A stretch of 9,791 nt of DNA, taken from G039029935 sp039029935 (lineage in GTDB: Bacteria > Chloroflexota > Anaerolineae > Caldilineales > Caldilineaceae). Positions within the stretch are counted from its first letter, which is position 1. Every line of letters starts with the position of its first letter. Of this stretch, positions 1-7,867 are shown in pieces. The notes beneath the pieces were generated by a model, which searched no databases, was not told where the DNA came from, and was given only the letters and a program-made list of their open reading frames with translations. Position numbers and translations under genes: made by a program. The DNA is taken from contig JBCCFC010000433.1 in the NCBI GenBank assembly GCA_039029935.1, forward strand, positions 1 through 9,791, written 5' to 3'.

Positions 1-954
1 GTCGCCATCTGTGATGCGAACCCAAACGCGGCGGCAACAGCCACCCAATATGATGTACCCTTTTATCAAGACTATACACAACTACTGACGGAAGAGTCTC
101 CTGAGGGCGTCATCATTGCCACCCCGACAGGGTACCACAAAGAAGTTGGTATCGATTGCGCCAAACACGGCATCCATATGCTGATCGAAAAGCCTGTGAC
201 CTCAACGTTGGCCGAGGCAGATGAACTGATTGCCGTCGCTGAGTGCCATAATGTACAGATTCTCGTCGGGCATCACCGCCGCCACAATCCTCTTGTCCAA
301 TCAGCACACCACATTGTGCAATCAGGCGAGCTCGGTCAAATGGTGGCGGTGTCGGCACATTGGCTTTTACAAAAGCCGGATGATTACTATGAGATGGCGT
401 GGCGTGGTCAACGGCCTGGTGGTGGCCCGGCAATGATTAACCTTATTCATGACATCGACAACCTGCGTTATATCTGTGGCGAAATGACACAGGTCTTTGC
501 CCAAATAAGCTCGGCTGTACGTGGTCTTGCTGTTGAAGATACAATGAGCATCCATCTCACCTTTGCCAACGGTGCCTTGGGGACAATCTTGGCAAGTGAC
601 GCCACCCCTGCCCCTTGGTCCTATGAACTGACGACGGGCGAGAATTCCATCTACCCGCATGTGCATGAAAACTGCTATCACTTTTGTGGGACAACGGGGT
701 CACTCGCTTTTCCACAAATGCAGGTGTGGCGATACCCAAACAAGCAACACGCTGGCTGGTGGCATCCAATCCACCCATCACACACGACCGTGACATCATC
801 CGATCCGCTCCCCGCACAACTCAGCCACTTTTGTGACATCATCCGCAATAACGCTCTGCCGTTAGTCACAGCCAGCGATGCAGCCAAGTCGCTGGCTGTT
901 GTGCTTGCGCTCCTAGACTCTGCACAGACAAAACAAGTCGTTCATATTCATTAA
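1..954 (+). CDS. Gfo/Idh/MocA-family oxidoreductase (5' end missing)
   Basis: The reading frame is open from the first base to a TAA at 952-954, giving 317 residues with no start in the window. It begins inside the N-terminal Rossmann fold (VAICDANP), so about 30 residues including the glycine-rich NAD(P) motif are missing. The family hallmark EKP is visible as IEKPVT at fragment residues 63-65; its lysine is the usual catalytic or cofactor-contacting residue. The second family signature follows as GGGPAMINLIHDIDNLRY, with the His and Asp (about residues 150 and 153) expected in the active site. The C-terminal alpha/beta domain continues to a normal-looking end. Family members oxidise or reduce sugars, inositols and related polyols in the cytoplasm. 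The exact substrate cannot be read here. The convergent aldo/keto reductase would fit a carbohydrate-related neighbourhood, but that is inference. Confidence 0.93.
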   Translation, partial: VAICDANPNAAATATQYDVPFYQDYTQLLTEESPEGVIIATPTGYHKEVGIDCAKHGIHMLIEKPVTSTLAEADELIAVAECHNVQILVGHHRRHNPLVQSAHHIVQSGELGQMVAVSAHWLLQKPDDYYEMAWRGQRPGGGPAMINLIHDIDNLRYICGEMTQVFAQISSAVRGLAVEDTMSIHLTFANGALGTILASDATPAPWSYELTTGENSIYPHVHENCYHFCGTTGSLAFPQMQVWRYPNKQHAGWWHPIHPSHTTVTSSDPLPAQLSHFCDIIRNNALPLVTASDAAKSLAVVLALLDSAQTKQVVHIH

Positions 955-976
955 TTGATTCCTACCAATTTGGACC

Positions 977-1035
977 TTCGGGTGGTAGACATCAAGTTTC
1001 ACTGGGACACAGAGCGCTTGTGTCCACCACCCGAA
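977..1035. repeat. Imperfect hairpin downstream of the oxidoreductase
   Basis: The left arm at 977-996 (TTCGGGTGGTAGACATCAAG) pairs with the right arm at 1017-1035 (CTTGTGTCCACCACCCGAA), with one mismatch and one single-base bulge around a loop of about 20 bases. It starts 22 bases after the oxidoreductase stop codon. No T-run follows on the plus strand, so it is not a textbook intrinsic terminator. It could be a transcript-end stabiliser or a small palindromic element. Confidence 0.7.
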
Positions 1036-1066
1036 CGGTTGCTGAAAACAACCCGGTGGGGACCCT

Positions 1067-1432
1067 ATGTGTATCTTGCAGATCAGTCTGTCTCTAAATA
1101 ACACTTCTGCTGTGTTTGAACCGTTTGAGGATTATGGGGATCCAAGCAAACAAACGGTGGCTCGCTATGAACACAACGTCATCCTTGAACAGGCGACGCG
1201 TGTGAATGTCTTATTGGCCGGAAACCTTGATATCATTGACTTTGGGGGGATGCTTACGCGCACAACGTTGGAAGCAGTCGGCATGGCAGTCGATTTTCAG
1301 GCGTCACATGCATGGAATCTGATCATCTTTGATCAGGACGGCGAAATGGTTCCAGAGCCAGGCATAGGCGTTCCTGTCGCGACCAACTGCGCTTCTTGCA
1401 AAGCTGGCCACAGTGCACGCGGAATCGGATGA
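1067..1432 (+). CDS. Possible small hypothetical gene or gene remnant
   Basis: This is a 121-codon open frame starting at ATG 1067, with a G-rich ribosome-site-like stretch (GGTGGGGA) about five bases upstream. The part from about 1105 to 1332 reads like a real protein: acidic and hydrophobic residues alternate (for example VNVLLAGNLDIIDFGGML and HAWNLIIFD), with no low-complexity stretches. I do not recognise the family. The last 100 bases run antisense into the 3' end of the aldo/keto reductase, and that tail (CASCKAGHSARGIG) looks like read-through. The frame is open upstream only to 1046. Another frame is open from 955 to a TAA at 1099-1101, so a frameshifted older gene is conceivable, but the hairpin at 977-1035 argues against coding there. 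It may be a truncated gene, an intact small gene or chance. Confidence 0.3.
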   Translation: MCILQISLSLNNTSAVFEPFEDYGDPSKQTVARYEHNVILEQATRVNVLLAGNLDIIDFGGMLTRTTLEAVGMAVDFQASHAWNLIIFDQDGEMVPEPGIGVPVATNCASCKAGHSARGIG

Positions 1433-2295
1433 TTGAGTGTCATCAAATTGGCAATCACCTGTTGTGGTGTCTCCGCACCGACGACCATTGATGTGACACC
1501 CGCGTTGGCAAAGGGGAATTGCAGTGCAGCAGCGTTGAGTGGCACATCATACTGTTGACAGAGTGCAGCGATTTTGACCGCCTTGTCGAGCATGTCTTGC
1601 GGTGCTTGGCTGTAGTTGTAGAGATTGCCCGGTGTCGTTGTTCCTGCCAAGATGCCGCTGTTATAGACACCGCCCAGGATGACGCTGATGTTTTTCTCGT
1701 GACAGAGTTGCAGAAACTCAAGTGAGGTCTGCTCCAGCAGCGTGTAACGCCCCGCCAGCAGAAAACAGTCAAAATCGGCATTGCGTGCAAAATCACCCAG
1801 CATTTCCCATTGGTTCATACCCGCACCGATGGCCTTGATGACGCCTTGGCTGCGTAACTTCTCCAACGTGGGGAATGCGCTATCTAGTGCATCACGGTAA
1901 TGGTCATCGGCGTCGTGGATATGCAGGATATCGACGTAATCGAGTTGTAGCCGTGCCAAGCTCTCGTCCAAACTACGCATCACACCATCGTAGCTGTAGT
2001 CAAAGGGCAGGGGACCGCCGTCGTAATCGGGCGGAATCAGTCGCCCGACTTTGGTTGCCAGCACAAAATGGTCGCGATGGACACCTGCCACTGCCTTGCC
2101 AATGTAGCTTTCGGACTTTCCTGCGCCGTAAAGTGGAGCCGTGTCGATAAACCAAATGCCGTTGTCGAGGGCAGTCTGGACGGTCTCGATGGCAACCGAC
2201 TCACCGTTTACGGGAATATGTGCTGCGCCCAAACCATAAGGAGGAATCGTCAGTGCTGTGTTGCTGACTGCTCGTTGTTCTTTGATGTGAATCAT
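1333..2295 (-). CDS. Aldo/keto reductase, D-threo-aldose/L-fucose dehydrogenase-like
   Basis: The protein has 320 residues and should be a cytoplasmic NAD(P)H-dependent (beta/alpha)8-barrel oxidoreductase. The catalytic tetrad of the superfamily is complete: Asp51 and Tyr56 in FIDTAPLYG, Lys82 in LATKVGR, and His127 in DILHIHDAD. The sequence PYGLGAAHIP near the N-terminus, the LLAGRYTLLEQ and GGVYNSGILAG stretches and the ending HPIPRALWPALQ resemble the subgroup containing L-fucose/D-threo-aldose 1-dehydrogenase and pyridoxal 4-dehydrogenase. The choice among these is inference. I place the start at ATG 2295 because GAGG (2302-2305) sits six bases upstream. The frame stays open to 2385, but that extension lies in a palindrome and lacks homology-like sequence. 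The gene is 109 bases downstream of the 226-residue gene and is probably a separate transcription unit. Confidence 0.93.
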   Translation of the reverse strand: MIHIKEQRAVSNTALTIPPYGLGAAHIPVNGESVAIETVQTALDNGIWFIDTAPLYGAGKSESYIGKAVAGVHRDHFVLATKVGRLIPPDYDGGPLPFDYSYDGVMRSLDESLARLQLDYVDILHIHDADDHYRDALDSAFPTLEKLRSQGVIKAIGAGMNQWEMLGDFARNADFDCFLLAGRYTLLEQTSLEFLQLCHEKNISVILGGVYNSGILAGTTTPGNLYNYSQAPQDMLDKAVKIAALCQQYDVPLNAAALQFPFANAGVTSMVVGAETPQQVIANLMTLNHPIPRALWPALQEAQLVATGTPMPGSGTISPS

Positions 2296-2319
2296 GTTGT
2301 GCCTCGTTGTATCTGTACG

Positions 2320-2394
2320 ACAGCGGATTTGGGACTGGAACGGATTTTTTGCGTCCGTACGAGACAAAATCCGTTCCAAACCCAAATCCGTTGT
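2320..2394. repeat. 75-bp palindromic element between two genes
   Basis: The arms at 2320-2348 and 2366-2394 are 29 bases each and pair with three mismatches around a 17-base loop. Each arm contains the heptamer CGGATTT (or its complement) twice, so the element has internal direct as well as inverted symmetry. It fills most of the 109-base gap between the end of the 226-residue gene and the aldo/keto reductase start. No T-run follows in the leftward direction of transcription, so a REP-like or MITE-like palindrome fits better than a simple terminator. It could still stop or stabilise the restriction-cluster transcript. Confidence 0.75.
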
Positions 2395-2404
2395 AGTATA
2401 GTGA

Positions 2405-3085
2405 CTATGCCGTTAATTGGATAACAATCTGCTTCAACCCTTTGAAAATCCGTAGTATATCATAAACTTCATCCGTCAATGCCGAGTAATCCCGACTGAT
2501 CATATACTCATGCCCTTTTAATACCATAAAATACCACACGCTGCCAATGGCATAGGCTCCATACATAGGCGTATTATGATCGTTCAGTGTCTGTCCAACA
2601 AGCATTGCCGCCAGTGTTTGTCCCGCAGGGTCACTTTCCGTCTCAATGCCTTGTGTATATTCGGTAAAGGCAAACATTGGCATCTCTGGCGCACGAAATC
2701 CAGTTGCAATGATGCCATCCGGTTCACCACTCAATTCAATTTTCTCATTAACACCGTCAACGACCGTGCCAATTTTTCTCTGAGCAAAGAGATTATAGCG
2801 ATATGGGTCTGTAAAACGAACAAGGTTGAACAGAGGTCCAATAAAGTACATCAAAAGCTCATGTTCATTCCACACATGAATATTGATGGCAAGCAGTGTC
2901 TGCAAGTCGTTGACCGATACGCGCTCTTTTTCGCTCAGAGCAATGTCCCTCAGGTCAATGCCCGCTGTAAGCCATTGATCTAACACAGGGCTAGAGAAGG
3001 TTTGACGTACGCCAAACAAATCATCAAGCATCGTTAATGTGCATTGACGGAATGTATAGCTTGGGACTTTGGTCTGCGGAATCAT
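2405..3085 (-). CDS. Small PD-(D/E)XK-like accessory protein downstream of hsdR
   Basis: This 226-residue soluble protein is of a type I have seen, usually as a hypothetical protein, in restriction and other accessory loci. No signal peptide or membrane segment is visible. The central part looks like a PD-(D/E)XK nuclease core. There is an early WNEHEL helix (residues 72-77), then GEPDGIIA with Asp123, then a beta strand ending FAFTEYTQ (Glu142-Tyr143-Thr144), then DPAGQTLAAMLVGQTLN with glutamines where the family's helix usually carries them. From memory, relatives read EYK at the third motif, so the lysine is probably replaced by threonine here and activity may be lost or altered. The start at 3085 overlaps the hsdR stop as ATGA and has its own strong AGGAGGGG. 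An HsdR-partner or nuclease-derived regulator role is inference. Confidence 0.75.
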   Translation of the reverse strand: MIPQTKVPSYTFRQCTLTMLDDLFGVRQTFSSPVLDQWLTAGIDLRDIALSEKERVSVNDLQTLLAINIHVWNEHELLMYFIGPLFNLVRFTDPYRYNLFAQRKIGTVVDGVNEKIELSGEPDGIIATGFRAPEMPMFAFTEYTQGIETESDPAGQTLAAMLVGQTLNDHNTPMYGAYAIGSVWYFMVLKGHEYMISRDYSALTDEVYDILRIFKGLKQIVIQLTA

Positions 3086-6000
3086 GCGACGTTCCCCTCC
3101 TGTCCTTCACGATACTGCTCATAGAGCCAGTCAAGCAGCCGTTTCTTCAGCAGCGGTTCATCCGTCACATGCTGATAGAACTTGAAGAAGTTGTCAATCA
3201 TCTCCTCAAATTGCTCTTCGGCGATGGCCTCAAAGGCCAGACGAGCGTTCTCTCCGCTGTTGGCGTTGACCGCAGCGGCTAGGATGTCATCGTCGGCCAA
3301 TTTGGATTGCAGGTGGTTGACAGCGGCTTTGTTGTCCTCGGTCGGTTCGACGCCACCCAGCTTGTTGAGTTCGGCCAGAATCTCGGAGAGCGGCTCGACT
3401 TCTGGTGTGGCGACGGTGGCGGTAGGCTCGGTCCCGACAGGGCGCAGTTCATTGTCACCCCGTTGCAGCGTGACAGAGCCAGCAAACATCTCCTGCATAT
3501 AGAATGTCTCCATATCGACCTGCTGTTGCACCTCTTCGGGCAGGGTTTCACGGGGGGCAGGGATGAGCGTGAGCAGCAGACGGCCAACGTGGAAGAGCCG
3601 TTCCCAATCGGTTTCGGTGAAGGGCAGGATTTGCGCCAAGAAGCCATAAAGCCGCACAAAGTGACGCAGTTTTTGGCGAAACTCGGTCTGTTCATCGCGT
3701 GGTGCGTCATAAAAGCGTGTCTTTATGGGGGCAAGCATGGCATAGAGACGGGGCATGTCGGCGTTTGGCCCTTGGAAATAGACACGGGCAAAGTGGCGCA
3801 CCTCGTCATCACTGTAAAAGTGAAAGTCGTTCAGGTCATCACAAAGACTGTAGAGCGCATTGGGGTCTGTGCCTTCGCTGAGAAGTGTACGCTCGTAGTA
3901 GGGTTCAAAGGCCGCTTGGATCTCCTCAGCGGTGTTGACAAAATCGATCACCATTGTGTCGGTCTTTTCGGCATGGATGCGGTTGAGCCGTGAAAGCGTC
4001 TGTACAGCACTGACACCCCAGAGCTTTTTGTCTACATACATGGTGTGGAGCAGCGGTTGGTCAAAGCCTGTTTGAAATTTGTTGGCGACAATCAGCAGCC
4101 CAAATTCGGCGCGTTGAAAGGCTTCGGCGGTCTGCGCTTCACCAATATATTCACCCGCCGAGTGTGTGTTCATGCTGCTCTCGGTCATCGTCTCACCGTC
4201 TACCTCAATTTTACCTGAAAAGGCGACCAATGTCTGAAAGGCATAGCCCTGATCATTGAGATAGCTGTCGATTGCCCGCTTGTAGCGCACGGCATGTTCG
4301 CGCGAACGCGTGACCACCATGGCCTTGGCCTTGCCACCGATGCGATGACGCACTTGGCTGGCGTAATGCTCAACGATGATGGCGACTTTTTTGGCAATGG
4401 TGCGCTCATGCCCGGCAATAAAGGTACGCAGCAGACGTGTAGCCTTGTTTTTGTCATAATGGGGATCATCGGCAACGGTTTTGAGCAGGCGATAGTAGGC
4501 GTCATAGGTGGTGTAGTTGGTCAGGACATCCATGATAAATTGCTCTTCGATGGCCTGACGCATGGGGTAGAGGCTAAACGCTTTGTATGACCCATCGGGG
4601 TGTTGTGTGCCAAAGAGTTGGAGCGTTTTGGCCTTGGGTGTGGCGGTGAAGGCAAAGGTGCTGATGTTGGGTTGGTGACGGCGTAGAGCCATTTCACGCG
4701 CCAACACATCCTCCATGTCTTCGTCATCCATATCTTGGTCTGGCGGTAGATCACCCTGTAAGTTATGTTGTAGATCATCCTGTAAATCATCTGGCATAAG
4801 CGCACGGTTCAGTTCGGCCTTGGATGCACCCGACTGTGACGAGTGGGCCTCATCAACGATGACGGCAAAACGTGTGCCCTGCAATTCACCAATCTGCCGC
4901 GAGATCACGGGGAATTTTTGCAGCGTACAGACGATGATCTGCTTGCCCGATTCCAGGGCCTCACGCAGATGGCGCGAGGTCATCTTGTCACCAATGGCGG
5001 CAACGACATCAAGCTTTTGCTCAAAATCAAGCATGGCCTGTTGCAGTTGACGGTCGAGGATGCGGCGGTCGCTGATCACAATCACCGAGTCAAAGACGCG
5101 CTCATCCTCATCGTTGTGGAGCATGATCAGTTGGTGCGCCAGCCACGCAATCGTATAGGTTTTGCCGCTGCCCGCGCTGTGTTGAATCAGATAGCGTTGA
5201 CCGATGCCATAGGTGTAGGCGTGGTTGATGAGATCACGGACGGCGGTGAGTTGGTGATAGCGGGGGAAGAGCAGCATCTTGTCGCCTGTCTTTTCGCCAT
5301 CCTCATCCTTGATGTCATAGAATTGGATAAATTTATGGACCAAGTTGAGCACGCTGTCTCGTGTCCATACCTCTTCCCAGAGATAGGCGGTGGCAAAGCG
5401 GCGTGAGCGTTCATGTTCGGGTGGGTTGCCTGCGCCCATGTTGTGACCGCGATTGAAGGGAAAGAAGCGTGTCTTTTGCTTGGCAAGCGTGGTCGTGAAG
5501 TAGACCAGCGTGGGGTCAACGGCAAAATGCGCCAGACAGCGACCCTGCGCAAACAGCGCATCTTTGGGGTCACGGTCGCGCTTGTATTGCTCGATGGCGT
5601 CAAAGACAGTCTGTCCCGTCATCGGGTTTTTAAGCTCGGCAGTAAAGATCGGCATCCCGTTGAGAAAGAGACCCAAGTCAAGCGAAAGCTTGCTGCCCTC
5701 GCGGTAGGTCAACTGACGGATGACGCTAAAGAGGTTGCCCGCATATTTCTGCTGCATCTCTGGGTTGAGCGTGGAGTTGGGGCGAAAGTAGGCCAGCCGA
5801 AAGGTGAAGCCAGACACCTGATAGCCCTTGCGCAGGACATAGAGTGTGCCCCGCTTGGCAATCTTGCGCGCCACACCCTTTGCCAGTTCCTGCTCGGCAT
5901 CTTTATCTTTATGCAGCTTTTTAAATTGCGCCCATGTCTCTGGCTGTGTGGACTGGACAAAGCGACAGAGCAGTTTGGTGTCAAGACAGAGCGCGGTGTC

Positions 6001-6165
6001 ATAGTCACTGGCCGTGCGTTTGAGATAGCCCCCGGTTGCGCCATAGACCTGATAGGTCACGGGACCTTCACCCAGATGTGGTTGATCGGTTTTGCTGGCG
6101 TGTCCATGTACCAGCACCTGCTCGATGATCGATTCAAAGTTGGCTTCGTTGGTTCGGACGGTCAT
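3082..6165 (-). CDS. hsdR: Type I restriction endonuclease subunit R (HsdR)
   Basis: At 1027 residues the protein is full length for HsdR, the subunit that translocates DNA with ATP and cuts it when HsdS and HsdM find an unmethylated target. The N-terminal nuclease core is intact: Asp163, then Glu177-Leu-Lys179 in DLGLFLNGMPIFTAELKN, followed by QY at 193-194. The helicase motor shows Walker A HSAGSGKT (Lys335), motif II VDEAH (438-441), motif III FAFTATPKA, the motif V region GFDQPLLHTMYVDKKL and motif VI QTLSRLNRIH. A helical C-terminal domain follows, as expected for HsdM contact. The start at 6165 overlaps the stop of the ATPase-nuclease gene (ATGA), with AAGGA eight bases upstream. The stop overlaps the next start in the same way. 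An acidic repeat insertion lies between motifs II and III. All catalytic motifs look functional. Confidence 0.97.
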   Translation of the reverse strand: MTVRTNEANFESIIEQVLVHGHASKTDQPHLGEGPVTYQVYGATGGYLKRTASDYDTALCLDTKLLCRFVQSTQPETWAQFKKLHKDKDAEQELAKGVARKIAKRGTLYVLRKGYQVSGFTFRLAYFRPNSTLNPEMQQKYAGNLFSVIRQLTYREGSKLSLDLGLFLNGMPIFTAELKNPMTGQTVFDAIEQYKRDRDPKDALFAQGRCLAHFAVDPTLVYFTTTLAKQKTRFFPFNRGHNMGAGNPPEHERSRRFATAYLWEEVWTRDSVLNLVHKFIQFYDIKDEDGEKTGDKMLLFPRYHQLTAVRDLINHAYTYGIGQRYLIQHSAGSGKTYTIAWLAHQLIMLHNDEDERVFDSVIVISDRRILDRQLQQAMLDFEQKLDVVAAIGDKMTSRHLREALESGKQIIVCTLQKFPVISRQIGELQGTRFAVIVDEAHSSQSGASKAELNRALMPDDLQDDLQHNLQGDLPPDQDMDDEDMEDVLAREMALRRHQPNISTFAFTATPKAKTLQLFGTQHPDGSYKAFSLYPMRQAIEEQFIMDVLTNYTTYDAYYRLLKTVADDPHYDKNKATRLLRTFIAGHERTIAKKVAIIVEHYASQVRHRIGGKAKAMVVTRSREHAVRYKRAIDSYLNDQGYAFQTLVAFSGKIEVDGETMTESSMNTHSAGEYIGEAQTAEAFQRAEFGLLIVANKFQTGFDQPLLHTMYVDKKLWGVSAVQTLSRLNRIHAEKTDTMVIDFVNTAEEIQAAFEPYYERTLLSEGTDPNALYSLCDDLNDFHFYSDDEVRHFARVYFQGPNADMPRLYAMLAPIKTRFYDAPRDEQTEFRQKLRHFVRLYGFLAQILPFTETDWERLFHVGRLLLTLIPAPRETLPEEVQQQVDMETFYMQEMFAGSVTLQRGDNELRPVGTEPTATVATPEVEPLSEILAELNKLGGVEPTEDNKAAVNHLQSKLADDDILAAAVNANSGENARLAFEAIAEEQFEEMIDNFFKFYQHVTDEPLLKKRLLDWLYEQYREGQEGNVA
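3094..3101 (-). promoter_or_regulatory. Strong ribosome binding site inside the end of hsdR
   Basis: Read leftward, AGGAGGGG lies eight bases before the ATG at 3085, within the last codons of hsdR. It fixes the start of the 226-residue gene. It also suggests that this gene is translated by efficient re-initiation, not merely by leak-through from hsdR. Confidence 0.75.
4744..4791 (-). repeat. Four 12-base tandem repeats within hsdR
   Basis: Four diverged 12-base units encode DDLQ, DDLQ, HNLQ and GDLP (HsdR residues 459-474). An acidic stretch (DQDMDDEDMEDV) follows. The insert falls between the DEAH box and motif III, where a surface loop is expected. It probably arose by slippage and keeps the frame. 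Confidence 0.75.
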
Positions 6166-7772
6166 GTCGTTTTTCCTTCAAGCGTGACGAATACAGAATA
6201 GACCTCAACACCTGTTTCCGCATCGTAATACGTCTCTTCTAACTCGGTGCGCTGCTCATCGGTCATGGTTTCGATAAAGGTCACGAGCCAAGCCGCAGCT
6301 AGGTTGAGCTTGCTTCCATATCGGGCCGCTTGTTTCAGTGATGCTTGGTGTTCTCGGCGGTTGATAAAACTTTTGACCTCAAGTGGATATACGTTGTCAT
6401 GATAATAGACAACGAGATCGATCTGCCCGTTGCCTGTTGGGAATTCGGGGACCACTGCGCCATAATCACGCAGAAACTGGATGAGATACATATAGAGGTT
6501 GAAGTGATAGACAGCCTCATAGATATGTTCATCCGTTTTGCGACGGGGGGCACTTTTGAAGAGCCAATCGCGATTGCTGTGCATATAGGCTTCATAGAGC
6601 CGAATGATGTTAGGGATGTTCAGGTCGGTATCGGTCATAACAGTGGAGAGGTCGATGAGCGGGTCATACAGCCGTTTTAGACTCGAAAAGAGGAGATGCG
6701 CAAAGTAGTTGAAAAGACGTTTTTGGACAAAGGGGCAGGGGAATTTGAGATAGCGTTGATAGCGTCCAATCTGATCACGTGTCTCTTCATAGGTCACAAC
6801 GCCATTCATATACAGATAGTTGGTGGCGGGGTCATCATAGCGAAAGGGCAGTTTTGTACCCGCCTGAAACATTTCCAAGACCGTCGGTTGATAGGCTTCC
6901 TCTTTGGCCTTCGAGATGATGTTCAGAATGTTGTTGTTGGGCTGGACATCAAGCGCATCCGAGTAAGCATACTCAAAATCATCAAGCGTAATCTCCCCAT
7001 CATGGCGGTTATGCACCTCGGTCAGCATCTCCCCCATCCAGCAGGTCAGCCCCGGTTGCCCCTGAATTTCGGCATAGATGCGCTCAATCACAATGGGGTC
7101 AATGCGCTGCCCACTCTCATGCTGATAGTCTTGAAAAATTTGTGCCACTTCTTCTTGGGTCAGGTTGGGGATGTGGACGCTGCGTTGTATGTTGAAGGGC
7201 GAGCCTTTGATGTTTTCAATGCCCAACACGCTACGGACACCGATCAGGGCCAATGCATGGAGCAGCACCTCTTTATCTTCGCTTTGTATCTCATCATCAT
7301 CCACACGATCCAAATACATCTCACGGAATTCGTTGGCAAAACGGTTGATGAAGTCGTCCTGCAAGGCATCAAACTCATCAATAATCAGCACGACTGGTTT
7401 GGAGAAATATGCTTTGGTGAAGAGTGATGAAATATGATTCCACTTTTGGATAGTGGGGAAGTCCTGTCGAAACCGTCGCTGCAATTTTTCGACAAATAGG
7501 TCAAGGACATCCTGTTCATCGGTCAACGTCTTGGCCGATTGCATACTGATTACACCGACCTCATAGTGACCCGATGTTTGGATGCCTTTGAGTACTTGAC
7601 GCGTCAACCAGCTTTTACCAGTCTGTCTCGGTGCCCACACGGTGATATAATGACCGCGCTTTTTTGGATCATCGCCCAAGAGTTTTTCCCGGGCAGCGTC
7701 AATCAGCACCGTGCGTGGCGCATGGTAGTGTAGGTCCTTATCGACAGGACCATAGGATGAAAATTTACGCAT
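6162..7772 (-). CDS. AAA ATPase fused to a PD-(D/E)XK nuclease-like domain
   Basis: This 536-residue protein has an N-terminal P-loop ATPase and a C-terminal nuclease-like fold. Walker A is WAPRQTGKSW (Lys53, Ser54) and Walker B is VVLIIDEFDAL (Asp132, Glu133). SVLGIENIKGSPFNIQRSVHIPNLTQEEV is followed by a winged-helix-like GQPGLTCWMGEML segment near 238-250. The C-terminal domain carries Asp452 in GNGQIDLVVYY and Glu465-Val-Lys467 in YPLEVKSF, a complete D...ExK motif, with an upstream acidic helix (EHIYEAVYHF). The start at ATG 7772 is set by AAAGGAG five bases upstream (7778-7784). The open frame to 7805 is only the tail of the upstream remnant. The stop overlaps the hsdR start (ATGA), implying co-translation. 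Such ATPases are common, poorly characterised and often present as several paralogues. A defence role is inferred from its position between hsdS and hsdR. Confidence 0.9.
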   Translation of the reverse strand: MRKFSSYGPVDKDLHYHAPRTVLIDAAREKLLGDDPKKRGHYITVWAPRQTGKSWLTRQVLKGIQTSGHYEVGVISMQSAKTLTDEQDVLDLFVEKLQRRFRQDFPTIQKWNHISSLFTKAYFSKPVVLIIDEFDALQDDFINRFANEFREMYLDRVDDDEIQSEDKEVLLHALALIGVRSVLGIENIKGSPFNIQRSVHIPNLTQEEVAQIFQDYQHESGQRIDPIVIERIYAEIQGQPGLTCWMGEMLTEVHNRHDGEITLDDFEYAYSDALDVQPNNNILNIISKAKEEAYQPTVLEMFQAGTKLPFRYDDPATNYLYMNGVVTYEETRDQIGRYQRYLKFPCPFVQKRLFNYFAHLLFSSLKRLYDPLIDLSTVMTDTDLNIPNIIRLYEAYMHSNRDWLFKSAPRRKTDEHIYEAVYHFNLYMYLIQFLRDYGAVVPEFPTGNGQIDLVVYYHDNVYPLEVKSFINRREHQASLKQAARYGSKLNLAAAWLVTFIETMTDEQRTELEETYYDAETGVEVYSVFVTLEGKTT

Positions 7773-7867
7773 TGTCTCTCCTTTGGTTTGTGTTACATTC
7801 CCCAAACCTTAATCGGTTGCCCGTTATGGGATTGTTGGTCTTCAAATACTTTCTCTGCCCAAGGTTT

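Noticed and set aside
2296..2385. 30-codon N-terminal extension of the aldo/keto reductase
   Set aside because: It is translated from the palindrome at 2320-2394, and a good ribosome site (GAGG) precedes the internal ATG at 2295.
5413..6201. Plus-strand open frame of 262 codons
   Set aside because: It is antisense to hsdR, whose helicase and nuclease motifs are unambiguous. It shows no motif of its own and is a shadow frame.
6696..7427. Plus-strand open frame of 243 codons
   Set aside because: It is antisense to the ATPase-nuclease gene, which has Walker and D...ExK motifs. The opposite frame has no recognisable features.
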